NCBI GenBank assembly: GCA_024291935.2 | Contig: CM044318.1 | Coordinates: forward strand, 82,408,001-82,472,000 | DNA: 64,000 bases | Direction of reading: 5' to 3' | Source of the DNA: Okapia johnstoni | Taxonomy: Eukaryota; Chordata; Mammalia; Artiodactyla; Giraffidae | Part shown: positions 24,001-34,757 of the stretch, in pieces | How the letters are laid out: every line of letters begins with the position of its first letter | Position numbering within the stretch: position 1 is the first letter of the stretch | Notes under the pieces: model-generated | Told to the model about the DNA's origin: nothing | What the model saw: only the letters and a program-made list of their open reading frames with translations | Database searches by the model: none | Translations under genes and position numbers: made by a program

Positions 24001-24524
24001 GTAAACCTTTCAAAGTTTATATTACTCTAGATTATTTACTGATAAGAAGATTAAAACTGCTGTTATTTAAATGGTTACTCAAACATTCATATTTTTCCAG
24101 ATTCTTGGTTCACTCATATCCTTATCATCATCCCTCAGGAATTAAAGATTAAATTTCAGAATGTCTTGTTAGATAAGAATACAAAAACATACAGAAACCT
24201 TTACATGTTTTAACATGAATAACACTAAAAGGAAAAATCATGGACAGCTGGTCTTCCAAGTAACTAACGTATTTCAATTTCTCTGTAAATTTTTCCTGAT
24301 AGTGTATTTTTAAATAAAGATAGCTGTTATTCACATAATTGCATCTTGTGGATGAGATTAAGTAGGTCTGCAAACTTTGTGCTTCTTGGTATGTTGCTCT
24401 AAAGAAGAAATACTTCTTCTTTATAAGATAAGGGAAGGAAATCCTTGGAGAATTTGAAGAAGCTGCCATAAAATTTCCCTCACTTTATTTAAATTTTTTA
24501 AATTTTTATTTTTTGAAAGATTTT
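21063..24524. other. 3.5 kb largely repeat-free, AT-rich stretch
   Basis: Apart from a short, uncertain MER5-like remnant near 21075-21112 (tttaatgtgcatggggatca), I recognise no repeat or exon. A T8 run at 22721-22730 and several A runs occur. The low repeat density contrasts with the nested block just downstream. Confidence 0.5.
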
Positions 24525-24988
24525 TTTTGATGTGGACCATTTTTAAAGTCTCTATTGAATTTATTACAATGTTGCTTCTGGGCTTTTTTAAAAAATGTTT
24601 TTGGGTTATTTTGGCACGAGGCATGTAGGATCTTTGCTCCCCGAACAGGGATCGAACCCTCACCCCTTGCATAGAAGGCAAAGTTTTAACCACTGCTGCT
24701 GCTGCTGCTGCTAAGTTGCTTCAGTCGTGTCCGACTCTGTGCGACCCCATAGACGGCAGCCCACCAGGCTCTCCCATCCCTGGGATTCTCCAGGCAAGAA
24801 CACTGGAGTGGGTTGCCATTTCTTTCTCCAATGCGTGAAAGTGAAAAGTGAAAGTGAAGTCGCTCAGTCGTGTCCGACTCTTCGCGACCCCATGGACTGC
24901 AGCCTACCAGGCGCCTCCGTCCATGGGATTTTCCAGGCAAGAGTACTGGAGTGGGTTGCCATTGCCACTAGACCACCAGGTAAGTCCC
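24525..24988 (-). repeat. CHR-type SINE with long tail, split by Bov-A2
   Basis: Left part: gatgtggaccatttttaaag, caatgttgcttctgggcttt, acgaggcatgtaggatcttt, gaacagggatcgaaccctca, ending aaccact. Right part from about 24965: ccactagaccaccaggtaag. Together they make one reversed CHR-like SINE interrupted by a Bov-A2. Confidence 0.8.
24695..24964 (-). repeat. Bov-A2 SINE (dimeric) inserted in CHR
   Basis: Reverse-orientation dimer: a (CTG)n run (complement of the (AGC)n tail), unit one (gttgcttcagtcgtgtccga), a linker (gaaagtgaaaagtgaaagtg), then unit two (tcgctcagtcgtgtccgactc). The host CHR repeats ccact at 24690-24694 and 24965-24969, a short target duplication. Confidence 0.92.
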
Positions 24989-25058
24989 AAAGTTCCTTAC
25001 TTTAAGTCACTGGTGCTCAATTGGGAGTGATTTTGCCCCACAGACGGCAATGGAAATA

Positions 25059-25660
25059 CAGCTGACCCTTAAATAACATGAGTTTGAACTGTGGGTCCAC
25101 TTATACATGGATTCTTTTTCAATAAACATGGACCATGGTACTGTAAGATCCACAGGTGGTTAAATCCATAGTTGCGTAATCATGAATTTTGTTGTTCAGT
25201 TCCTAAGTTGTGACTGACTCTTTGCAACCCCATGGACTGCAGAATGCCAGGCTTCCCTATCCTTCACTATCTTCCAGAGTTTGTTCAAACTCATGTCCAT
25301 TGAGTTGATGATGCCATACAGCCATCTCATCCTTTATTACCCCCCTTTCTCCTCCTGCCCTCAATCTTACCTAGCATCAGGGTCTTTTCCAATGAGTTGG
25401 CTCTTAGCATTAGATGGCCAAAGTATAGTGGAGCTTCAGCTTTAGCATCAGTCCTTCCAGTAAATATTCAGGGGTGATTTCCTTTAGGATTGACTGGTTT
25501 GATCTCTTTGCTGTCCAAGGGACTCCCAGCAGTCTTCTCCAGCACCACAGTTCGACAGCATCAACCATGGATAGAGAGGACCGGCTGTAAAGTTATACTT
25601 GAATATTCAACTGCATGGGGGTCAGTGCCCCTAAGTGCCATCTTGTTCAAGGGCCAACTG
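25059..25660 (+). mobile_element. Tigger (MER2-like) DNA transposon remnant split by BovB
   Basis: It starts cagctgacccttaaataaca and ends cttgttcaagggccaactg, an inverted-repeat pair typical of the pogo/Tigger MER2 group. A TA dinucleotide precedes it (25057-25058), in line with TA target preference. Only terminal parts remain; no transposase reading frame is present. Confidence 0.8.
25187..25564 (-). repeat. BovB LINE 3' end inserted in Tigger
   Basis: Reversed BovB 3' end (gttgttcagttcctaagttg through cagcaccacagttcgacagc). Flanks atcatgaat and accatggat may be the decayed duplication. This is the innermost and therefore youngest layer of the nest. Confidence 0.9.
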
Positions 25661-26007
25661 CATCTGGAGACATTTCTGGTTGTCACAAATTCCAGGGCAG
25701 ATTGTGGGTAGAGCCCAGGAATGCTGCTTAACAAAGTACAATGCATAGGACAGTCCCCCTCAGCAAAGAATCGTCTCCTTTCTGCAAAAATCAATAGTGC
25801 TGAGGTTCAGAAACCTGTTCTAGCCTTGTCAGCCTCTAATTCTTGGTTGGCTGAATGTTCTCAGAGCTCCTGAAGATTCATATGCAACTGTGTCCAAAAA
25901 CATGGGAGTGGGAGACAGGGGAAAGACACACCACACAGAGAGTTCTTAATGAAGGTAAGAAAAAGACAAAGAAATCAGATAGGATTTAATTTTGCTTTTC
26001 AATGATG

Positions 26008-26150
26008 GGTAAATGTGTGCGTGTCATGCTAAGTCACTTTAGTCATGTCTGATTCTTTGTGACCCCATGGGCTATAGACTGCCAGGCTCCTCCATCCATG
26101 GGATTCTCCAGGCAAGAATACTGGAGTGGGTTGCCCTGCCCTAGTCATCA
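26008..26150 (-). repeat. Truncated Bov-tA or Bov-A fragment
   Basis: Reversed body (atgctaagtcactttagtca, ccatgggattctccaggcaa, actggagtgggttgccc). The tRNA-like head is missing, so assignment between Bov-tA and a Bov-A monomer is open. Confidence 0.82.
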
Positions 26151-29100
26151 GGAAATATGTCACATATTTATTACAGACAAAATCAACGCCTCAAGATGTA
26201 GTTGGAGGGAACCAGCAGCTCACAACCTAAGAAGACTGGGCAGATAAAGGTTACAGTCTAAGTGTCCTGGTTAAAACAGTCTGTTGACCATAGCAAGAAA
26301 AGACTACGAAACCCAATGGGTAAATAAACTTTGAATCATATCCCTCAGAAACTCTTGTGATGCAGCTTAGAAGGGGAATAAAAAGAAGAGATATTTTCCG
26401 TGTTACTTCCCATGACTTTTCGGCGATCACGTCCCCTAGCCGACACCAAGTGAGCTTTTTCTCAATTATGTGCCAACTTTTTGTCATAAGAATATTCTCT
26501 GAGAATTGTCAAATGACAGACATTTCTTTTCAAGAATTAATGAGACTTTTCTATTACTCATTATACTCTATCAAAGATGAGAGCAATGGAAGCCGGAATC
26601 TGAAGGCAGGAACGTTGTCAGTTCACAGTCAAGAATTCTGGCAAAGAACCCAAGTCCTATCAACACAGGAGGTACATTTTTCATGCTTTAATTGCTTTTC
26701 ATGGTTACTTCCAGAAAGTGTAGACCGTTCACACCTTGATGAAGAGGGTGAAAAGATAATGCCACTTCTGAAATCTTTATTCTGGTAACCTCTCAGGGTG
26801 TAAATTTCTTTAGACACCTCTATAAAATTCTGTTGGACATGTAAATGGTTCCAAACTGATAAAAATGAATAAAAATCACCTGATTGACAGTGTTATTCTC
26901 ACTCTTGTCTTGGCACAAAAGACAAAAACTGTCCTGAGCGGTGACTATTCTTTAGAATTCGTAAGCGTGACTGACGGTCATGAAATAAATGACCTGGATC
27001 TCCTATTGTCATGTACAATTTATTAGGATTTGTCACCATGATATCATGATGCTGTCATGCTTTGATGGTGACAAATGCAATGGTCAGATTTTATTAACTG
27101 TAGAGTTTGAAACAGTGCTTACGTGATTATCAAACTAATCCAGATATTTCAGCTGCATTCTGTCAAGAGCTATTCGAGAAGTTTGTGGGAAGAGGATGAC
27201 AAAGCAAAGACTACATTGTTACACTGGATAAAGGCTTTAAGCCATAGAAGATCCCAGAAAGAGATTTAATAAAACACGAAGCTTTCTATCTTCTCTTTAC
27301 TATGGGTCACTGTCCAATTAGCATTGAGCTCAATAGGAGAACACGTGATTCAACAGATTTAAGGGTCTGTACCCATGAAAATTCAAAATACAGTTGATTA
27401 TCCTAGTGAGCATTCAACTTCCCTGAGGAATATTCTACTGAAAATAGCGTATGTATAAAGTATTTTCCTTAATGGTTTTATTAATGCAGAATCACATAAC
27501 ATATGCACAGATTAAATTACCCTCCAACATAACACTGAATATTTATTCTTAATATTGAATCTCCATGTGGCTAAAACTAGTTATTGTTGTGCTTGATAAT
27601 CCATATTTTGAAAAGCTTCCCTTTCCACGACCGCTGCGTGGCTGAGGGCACTGCTCTGGCCCTGGCCGCCTGGCGCTCCACTTCTTACCCTTCCCTCATC
27701 TTGATAACTCTCAGCTGTGCTTGCAGAGTGGCCTGGGAAGTCACAGGGCCATTTTCCTGCTCAAAACTCTTCTCTGCACCTTCTACCCCCCAGTGCCTGC
27801 TCCAAACTCACAGACCTGGCCTCGGAGGTCCTCCAGCTGGTCTGACCACACCTCCACCTTGATGGGCCCTGATCTTTGGAAACAGGCCGGCTCAGGCCAG
27901 ACTCAGGGATACCTGGGCTCCCAGCTCCCGCCCAGTGGCACTCAGCTATGAGTCCAGGCCACCAGTGTCCAAGCATCACTCTGCCACTGGCAGTGCTGGT
28001 GTCTGACCAGGGCAAGTGCCCTCCCTTTTCTGGTCTTCAGACTTCCCAGGGGGACACAGGGGTAACACCACCACAGGGACTGCTGGCAGGAGCGGGCAGG
28101 GGCCTGGAGCATCCTGGCTCCAGGACAACCAGGCACTGGCTGTCTCTTTCCTCTTGCCCCTTCCCTTCTCCTTCCGATGACTCTGGGTTTAAGTCTATGT
28201 TAGCTTTGTGAGGAGATCACAGGACAGGGCCCTTATCCAAGGAGTGTGCAGTTCAGTTCAGGGCCACCTGAAATCACAGCACAGAATGCTGTCATCGCGT
28301 TGGGGCTCAGATTCTGGGATCTGTAGGGAATTAGTGGGGAGAGGTGGTTGATGAAAGACCTGGGACCCTTGGGAGAGGCTTGAGGTACAGGAGACACACA
28401 ATAGATAAACTGAGGGCAGGAGCCACCTGGACAGGTGTGAGAGGAGAGAGAAGGACACCCATCAGAAGGCACCAAGCTGCCCGGGAAGGGCAGGACCAAA
28501 CGGGGAAGGTGCCGGGGACTTGGCAGCAAGTGAAACTCAAGCTCACAGCGAAAAGGAGCCTATTTCTCCAAGGCAGAGTGTGTGCTAGTGACATGCTAGC
28601 ACACTGTCTACCGGTCACCTCGGCACAACCACAGCTCAAAGTCTTGTGCAAACTGTACAGAAACGCGGGAGTGTTGACCATGGGTCACTGGATCTGTGAA
28701 CACATTGCTGTTTTAACTCAGGAACGCTAGAGAACTGCTCTGGTTGGCTACAGGCCTCCTGTTGCCGTGCCTTCTGGACGTGACGTGTGCATTACCGCCT
28801 TCAACGTGACCCCTGGATCCTTAGGCACAGCGAGTGCGTTGCCCAAGTCAATGGATTTCATCCTTTCCTGTTCCCTTTTGCATTCTTGCTTTGTCACTTG
28901 GCATTAAGGATGTCTGCTCACAGCTTGCTTCTTTTAAAATGGCTTGAAAGATTAGAGAGACGATGATGAAAGCCCCCAAATGATATCCTGATGTGTCCTG
29001 TCCAGATGTGTCTTCATTTGTCCTGCCAAGGAGTTCAATCTTCACTCGGGGTTTGAAGTGAAGATTTGAAGTTCAATCTTCACTCTGGGCCTCCAGCGTT

Positions 29101-29969
29101 CGACAGCGCCGGGGAGACGAGACTTGGCTCTACTCAATGAGGACTGGTGACGGCCTTTTCTGTGATTGTAAAGCTCACTTGAAAGTTAGAAGAATTCCCA
29201 TAAAGATTAAAAAAAAAGAAAAACTCCACGCACACAGCAGTCAGCTTGTGGAGGCCGAGCCATTTGTTTCGTAACTAGACTAAACCTGAAAGCTCTCAAT
29301 TTCGCCTCTAACAAGCTGTGTTCCATCAGAGCCTTCTATATAAATCACAGCTTCTGATGGACCTTTTGTTTTGGCCTCCAGAAACTGTTAGGCCTGAGTA
29401 ACTCCAGGAAAAGGGCTTATCCTCCAAGATGATAAATCTCCTCTTTCTACCGTAATGTGAAATGTATCACACCACTTCAAATGTTACTTCAGACTCATCC
29501 TTTATTAACAATGCCTTTGGTTTTGACCATTCGGAATGGTGAACATATATCAAAAAATCAAAGGGCTCCATAGGACAGGGAGGCAGCCTCCTGCCTGGCT
29601 GGAAGCCAGTCAGGCTGCCAGAGGACACTGCCTGGGCCCAAAGAGAGAATTCCAGAGTTTGAAAGATGATCCAAGAGAAGCTCCCAAAGAAAGTTCCAGA
29701 TCTGCATCCATATCCACACCTTGAATTTTTAGTTCTTGATGACTTGTCTGTGGAACTTCCTATAGACTGCGGTTTTGCCTGAAATCCCATGTGACAACTG
29801 AGATTTTTCTGTTCTTTCGATACTCAATTTCACTCTGAGCTCAAGAATCCGGGATAGTAGCAAGCAAACCCTTATATGTTAGAGAAGCTTAATTAATAAC
29901 ATAATGAGAGTAAATCAAAATATCTTTTACAATGGAGAAGGCTGAGTAAGATGAATGTACTTTTATAAT
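26151..29969. other. 3.8 kb stretch with little recognisable repeat; dyad cluster near 27.0 kb
   Basis: No exon recognised. 26976-27076 holds several inverted repeats. 27600-28200 is GC-rich and, at 27.72-27.87 kb, faintly resembles the reverse of an L2-type 3' region (cctgctcaaaactcttctct). 28580-28604 has a 9-bp-arm hairpin (gtgtgctag / ctagcacac), and 29033-29090 a local duplication. ORFs here show no domain. Confidence 0.45.
27028..27076. other. Nested palindromes in unique DNA
   Basis: Perfect 12-bp inverted arms atttgtcaccat (27028-27039) and atggtgacaaat (27065-27076) enclose a loop; overlapping the left arm is a perfect 12-bp palindrome catgatatcatg (27037-27048). A further short dyad (ggtcat / atgacc) lies just upstream at about 26976-26995. 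No repeat family matches; function unknown. Confidence 0.6.
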
Positions 29970-30186
29970 GCCTGCGTGCATGCTAACTCACTTCAGTCGT
30001 GTCTGACTTGTTGCAACCCTATCGACTGCAGCCCACCTGGATCCTCTGCCCACAGGATTCTCAGGCAAGAATACCAGAGTGGGTTGCCAGTCCCTTCTCC
30101 AGGGGCTCTTCCAGACCCAGGGATCGAACCCAAGTCTCTTATATCTCCTGCATTGGCAGGCAGGGCTTTCATTACTAGCGTTATCC
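29970..30186 (-). repeat. Bov-tA SINE with target duplication
   Basis: Reversed Bov-tA with intact-looking B box (gggatcgaaccc near 30120-30131). Flanks acttttataat (29959-29969) and acttttacaat (30187-30197) match at 10 of 11 bases. Confidence 0.92.
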
Positions 30187-30197
30187 ACTTTTACAAT

Positions 30198-30608
30198 AAT
30201 GACTATTAAAAACCTAAACTTTAGTTAACTAATGAACATCTTAAATGCATGTGATCTTTGAAAAGAAGAATGAAAATTTATCCAGCAGAGGGTAAAGATT
30301 ACTGAGAAAAAAATAATTGATCCTATAGGTTTCTACAGGAAGAAAAACACCCTAATCTATAAAGCCAATGGAGGGAAATAGGAAAAGCTTATGTATTTGG
30401 TACATTTTTTGATGCATATAAATTATGATATTTTCTAATAAGAAAAATGAAAAGTTTTTAATTGTGTGGAAACATAAGTTAAGAATTTTTTGGGGGGGGG
30501 GGTTTATGTAATGTAATCCCACTGAGCTACCAGCAGTCACAGTGACACTATTACGATATCATCATCAGTCATTAGCAATGAAAGCAAACTCAACTGTTGG
30601 GTGTCTGG
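30198..30608. other. AT-rich unique stretch with a G12 run
   Basis: Nothing recognised beyond a run of about 12 G near 30491-30502. Confidence 0.5.
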
Positions 30609-30609
30609 A

Positions 30610-30745
30610 TATTCAGGATGGCCATCATCCACACCGGGACACCTTGGACACTGAAAAGGGACACTATTAGTAAATGTAGCCTGACAACGGGCACAGCCCA
30701 GGCTGTACCAGGCAAACCTGGACATACAGTCCCCGTAATGATGTC
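30610..30745 (-). repeat. Old interspersed repeat, family unassigned
   Basis: The phrases caccgggacaccttggacac, tgaaaagggacactattagt and accaggcaaacctggacata fit an old mammalian repeat with gtccc..gggac motifs that I recognise by pattern but cannot name reliably. Confidence 0.5.
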
Positions 30746-30777
30746 ATCCACCTAACTCCACATCTGCCTGCCGAGGC

Positions 30778-30882
30778 ACGTGTCCTCAACCCTGTCTCAC
30801 ACACAGGAAACAAGAGGCTCCTTCAAGGTCACCTGGCCAGTCAACAGAAGAGCTGGGCTTAGAACTGATCCCGAAGCATGGG
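30778..30882 (-). repeat. MIR fragment (probable)
   Basis: The reversed MIR-like order is visible: acacaggaaacaagaggctc, then caaggtcacctggccagtca and agagctgggcttagaactga. Degraded and short. Confidence 0.55.
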
Positions 30883-31307
30883 CTCTTCTGGGCAGACTCC
30901 CGGCCAAATAAGAGGCTCACGGTGGTGTCTTGGTGCTCTGGGTCTATTAGAAGAGCCAAGACGGAACAGATGAGAAAATGCTCAGGCTCTGTGAAAGGGT
31001 CCAGGAATGGGTTCTAGAGGCAGTGGGGCATGAAGGCCATAGCCCAGTCAGGCTGCCTTGCTGGAGCCCTCGCTCGTTCACCCCACTGCCCTGGATCTGC
31101 TTTGTTCTCCTCTGTTCAAACAGTACCCTTATCCAAGGTGTGGCTGAACGCAAAAGCCAACCTCAGGAACAAACCCTTCAAAGAGAGAATGTACTGCTCA
31201 TGGCATTTCTCATGTGTCATCAGGACATGCATGGCAACTACTGGATGAGGATCTGTAGGGTTTTTTGGGGTTATGAACAACAGTGAGTAGTTTGGATATT
31301 TGCAATA
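30883..31307. other. Unique stretch
   Basis: Nothing recognised. Confidence 0.5.
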
Positions 31308-31612
31308 AAAAGAAATCAACCCTGAATATTCATTAGAAGGACTGATGCTGAAGTTGAAGCTCCAATACTTTGGCCACCTGATGCGAAGAGCTAACTCACT
31401 GGAAAAGATCCTGATGCTGGGAAAGACTGAAGGCAGGAGGAGAAGGGGGCGACCGAGGATGAGATGGTTGGATGGCATCACCGACTCAATGAGCATGAAT
31501 CTGCGCAAACTCTGGAAGATAGTGGAGGACAGAGGAGCCTGGCGTGCTGCATGCAGTCCATGGGGTCACAAACAATCAGACATGACTTGGCAACTGAACA
31601 ACAACAACAATA
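31308..31612 (+). repeat. BovB LINE 3' end
   Basis: 5' truncated BovB (aaatcaaccctgaatattca through catgacttggcaactgaac and an AAC tail). Flanking caataaa at both sides may be the target duplication. It retains a 134-codon open frame (31345-31749) that includes a GHLMRRANSLEKILMLGKTE stretch, with no start context. Confidence 0.92.
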
Positions 31613-32930
31613 AATATGGACATCAAGGCCTCCCATCAGTGCATACTTGTTCCACGCCTGCCCCGTGCCGGATGCTTTATGGATATCACGCGCACTCCTC
31701 CCAATCCTGCAGGAGATGCTACCCCAAAATATACAAGGAAGGAAAATGAGCTTCGGAGGATGGAGGTGGTCAGCAATGGGGCCAAAGTGTGGTAGCCAGT
31801 ATGGAAACCCCAGAACCCAAGCACTTTCCTCCACAGCTGTGCCACCCACATGGCTTAGCCTACTGGGGGTCACCCTTCAATGAAGAAGTACAAAACCAAA
31901 AGCCAAGCCATGTCCTCAAGCCTCCAGAGGATTTTTTATTCAAATGCCACTCTGTGATGACCTTGTACCTCTGAGCTCAGGGCCTGTGTCTTGTCCGCAG
32001 GCCCCGCATGGCTGTTCCACTGACTCCTTTGGGAAGCTGCTCAGATGGGAAGTGTCACCACGGCAACCACTGGACAGGCACCCACACCCATCCCCCCTGC
32101 CCCTTGGGGAAGGCTGGGGCCCTCGCTAATCTGGATGGACACTCATCTCTTTAGCTTCATGAAGGATAGATGACAACGGTCTTTGCCTTTTTCTTTCTGT
32201 TTCTTAAGGTTGACAGAGCTAGAAAATGTCCATACTTTACAGAGAAAAGGGCTGTCCATAAATCCAACGTAAGTGTTACTGCCATACTGTATTTTAACAA
32301 CTCAGAGGAGTCTGGTGAAAACCCTTAGGCCTGCATTGCCTTCATCTAATAGAGTTGCTTGTGACAGAAAAAGACACACTGCTGTTGTCTAGAAATCATC
32401 TTTTCTCATGTAGCTTTGGGTTCTGTGAGATGATCAGTAAATTTTGGTCATGTCCATTTAACCATCAATTTAACAGGTTTGATACACTAATTTCACCTAT
32501 TAAAAAACATTATCTGATAGACTCTTTTTTCTTTGCTATTACCAGACAACTCTGCGTAAATGAAAAATTTTTGTTACTTTGTAGGGAAAGTAGGTAATAG
32601 GGGCATTTCATTGAGTTGGATCATCAATGGGCACTGACCTGGGTCATGGTGGTCAAAACTAGGCCACTGGGAATTGGAAATAAGGTGAACAATGGAGAGA
32701 CAGGCACTGGATAAATCTGGAATTCTCCACAGTAATAAACAGCATGTTACTATACTGAGTGGGCTATCTCCAAACCTCGAAAGAGATCATGCCTGTGCTC
32801 AGTGCACTAATGAGTCTACTTTGGGGATGCTCACAGAGTGAGTCAACTACAAGGGATCTTCCATCCTTCAGAGAAAACAGACTCTCTCTAAACAGCAACT
32901 TGAAATCCGCCTGGAGTCCATTAACTCTAA
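31613..32930. other. Unique stretch
   Basis: No gene or repeat family recognised over 1.3 kb. Confidence 0.5.
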
Positions 32931-32937
32931 AGAACTG

Positions 32938-33196
32938 TTGCTGCTGCTGCTGCTAAGTCGCTTCAGTCGTGTCCGACTCTGTGCGACCCTATAGACGGCA
33001 GCCCACCAGGCTCCCCCATCCCTGGGATTCTTCAGGCAAGAACACTGGAGTGGGTTGCCATTTCTTTCTCCAATGCACGAAAGTGAAAAGTGAAAGTGAA
33101 GTCGCTCAGTCGTGTCTGACTCTTCGCGACCCCATGGACTGCAGTCTACCAGGCTCCTTCGTCCATGGGATTTTTCAGGCAAGAGTACTGGAGTGG
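32938..33196 (-). repeat. Bov-A2 SINE with target duplication
   Basis: Dimeric Bov-A2 in reverse, with an interrupted (CTG)n tail, two related BovB-like units and the gaaagtgaaaagtgaaagtg linker. Identical agaactg at 32931-32937 and 33197-33203 marks the insertion site. Confidence 0.94.
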
Positions 33197-33229
33197 AGAA
33201 CTGGGTTCCACTTTTTGAGACTGTAACAG

Positions 33230-33462
33230 CATTGCATGCGTGCATGCTAAATCACTTCAGTCATGTCTGACTCTTTGCGACCCCGTGGACTGTAGCCTGC
33301 CAGGCTTCCTCTGTCCATGGGATTCTCCAGGCAAGAATACTGGAGTGGGTAGCCATGCCCTCCCCTCCAGGGGATCTTCCCCATCCAGGGATCAAACCCG
33401 TCTTTTATGTCTCCTGCATTGGCAGGCAGGTTCTTTACCACTAGCGCCACCTGGGAAGCCCA
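33230..33462 (-). repeat. Bov-tA SINE with target duplication
   Basis: Reversed Bov-tA ending in the tRNA-like head (tctttaccactagcgccacc, tgggaagccc). taacag at 33224-33229 and 33463-33468 is a likely target duplication. Only about 30 bases separate it from the Bov-A2 in the same orientation. Confidence 0.93.
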
Positions 33463-33468
33463 TAACAG

Positions 33469-33756
33469 AAGAAGTAAATATTTATTGAGTACTTGCAAGC
33501 ACGGAGCACTTTACAACACCCTATGAAGGTAAGTGGAGTGCTAATGTCCTTGTCCAGCTCAGGAAACAGTGGTTGGGGTTATAAATAACCCATCCAAGAT
33601 CTTACCCTGAATGAGGGCACTGTGCCACGTTCATTATGCCTGTATAGGACTGCCTGATAAAATGCAGAATGCCCAGTTAAGCTTGAGTTTGAGACACAAA
33701 AATGTATATATATATTTTTAAGCATAAGTAGGTCTCACACAATACTGATATCAGAT
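33469..33756 (-). repeat. Possible MIR remnant in otherwise unique spacer
   Basis: Around 33486-33610 the order gagtacttgcaagcacggag, gctcaggaaacagtggttgg and aacccatccaagatcttacc resembles a reversed MIR. The match is weak. Confidence 0.4.
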
Positions 33757-33973
33757 TAGGGCTTCCTGGGTGGTGCTAATGGTAAAGAAATCGCCTGCCA
33801 ATGCTGGAGACCTAAGAGACAAGATGAGGGTTTGACTTCCGGGTTGAGAGGATCTCCTGGGGGAGGAAATGGCACCTTACTCCAGTATTCTTGCTGGAAG
33901 AATCCCATGGACTGGTGGGCTACAGTCCATGGGGTCGCAAAGAGTCGGACACAACCAAGTGTCTGAGCACACA
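33757..33973 (+). repeat. Bov-tA SINE
   Basis: Head gggcttcctgggtggtgcta, body ggcaccttactccagtattc, tail gtcggacacaaccaagtgtc. It is inverted relative to the Bov-tA at 33230-33462, giving a potential hairpin pair about 300 bases apart. Confidence 0.92.
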
Positions 33974-34524
33974 TGTATCAGACTGTTCCTGAAGCTCAGG
34001 TTTAAGTGTGTGTCCATATTCGTACTCGCTAAACCCAGCAGCCCTTAGTATCTGCCCTTCCTCAGTGATGCTCAGGACTGTTTCAAAGTTACGAATGTTT
34101 CAACTGGCTTTGAAAGCCTTACGCAACCTGAGCTGTCATGAAGGAGACAGATAACTGTCACGTGTTAGGGAGCCGTTCCTTCCCAGAGGCAAGTCTGGCA
34201 GCATCCGCCTTGAGAGCACCCCAAGGCCCTTGCCCGGAGGCGCACGCTGGTTCCTGGGTGAGACTTCCTATGATCAGTGCCTCGGGGCAGGGAAAGCAGC
34301 AGCTCTGATCACACTTCTCCAGCAGGTCTCTGAGGCCCAGAGGCTTGGAAGACATTCCGATCCTGTGCAAGGACACACAGGCAGTCCACATCACCAGATC
34401 ACACAGCCCCGTGGAGAGCAATCTGACAAAACACATCCAGAACACTTCTTGTCCCAACACACGACCCGTGCCTCTGTCTCGGGAAAGCGCTGAGCTGTCC
34501 CTCAGGGTGCGCGTCACAACAGTG
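33974..34524. other. Unique, moderately CpG-containing stretch
   Basis: No gene recognised. CpGs are somewhat frequent near 34150-34260 and 34440-34520, not enough for me to call an island. Confidence 0.45.
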
Positions 34525-34534
34525 CTCATCCCAG

Positions 34535-34747
34535 CATGCCGTCGTTTAGTCGCTCAGTCATGTCCAGATTTTTTGTGACCTCATGGACTGCAGCCCGCCA
34601 GGCTCCTCTGTCCATGGGATTTCCCAGGCAAGAGTACTGGAGTGGGTTGCCATCTCCTTCTCCAGGGCATCCTTCTGACTCAAGGATCGAACCCGAGTCT
34701 CCTGCATTGGCAGGCAGGTTCTTTACCGCTGAGCTGCCAGGGAAGCC
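34535..34747 (-). repeat. Bov-tA SINE with 10-bp target duplication
   Basis: Reversed Bov-tA flanked by identical ctcatcccag at 34525-34534 and 34748-34757. The B box in reverse is preserved (aggatcgaaccc). The exact duplication suggests a relatively recent insertion. Confidence 0.95.
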
Positions 34748-34757
34748 CTCATCCCAG

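Larger units (their letters stand above)
25008..25817 (+). mobile_element. hAT-type MITE split by a Tigger element
   Basis: Left end cactggtgctcaattgggag then gattttgccccacagacggc; right part tctggagacatttctggttg, acaatgcataggacagtccc and gaggttcagaaacctg. The two ends are imperfect inverted complements, as in hAT/Charlie MITEs. About 600 bases of another transposon lie between them. Confidence 0.78.

Noticed and set aside
24695..24715. CTG repeat as a coding or expansion-type triplet locus
   Set aside because: It is the reversed (AGC)n tail of a Bov-A2; no coding context.
26357..26788. 143-codon plus-strand ORF
   Set aside because: No recognised domain and no supporting signals; length is within chance for this amount of sequence.
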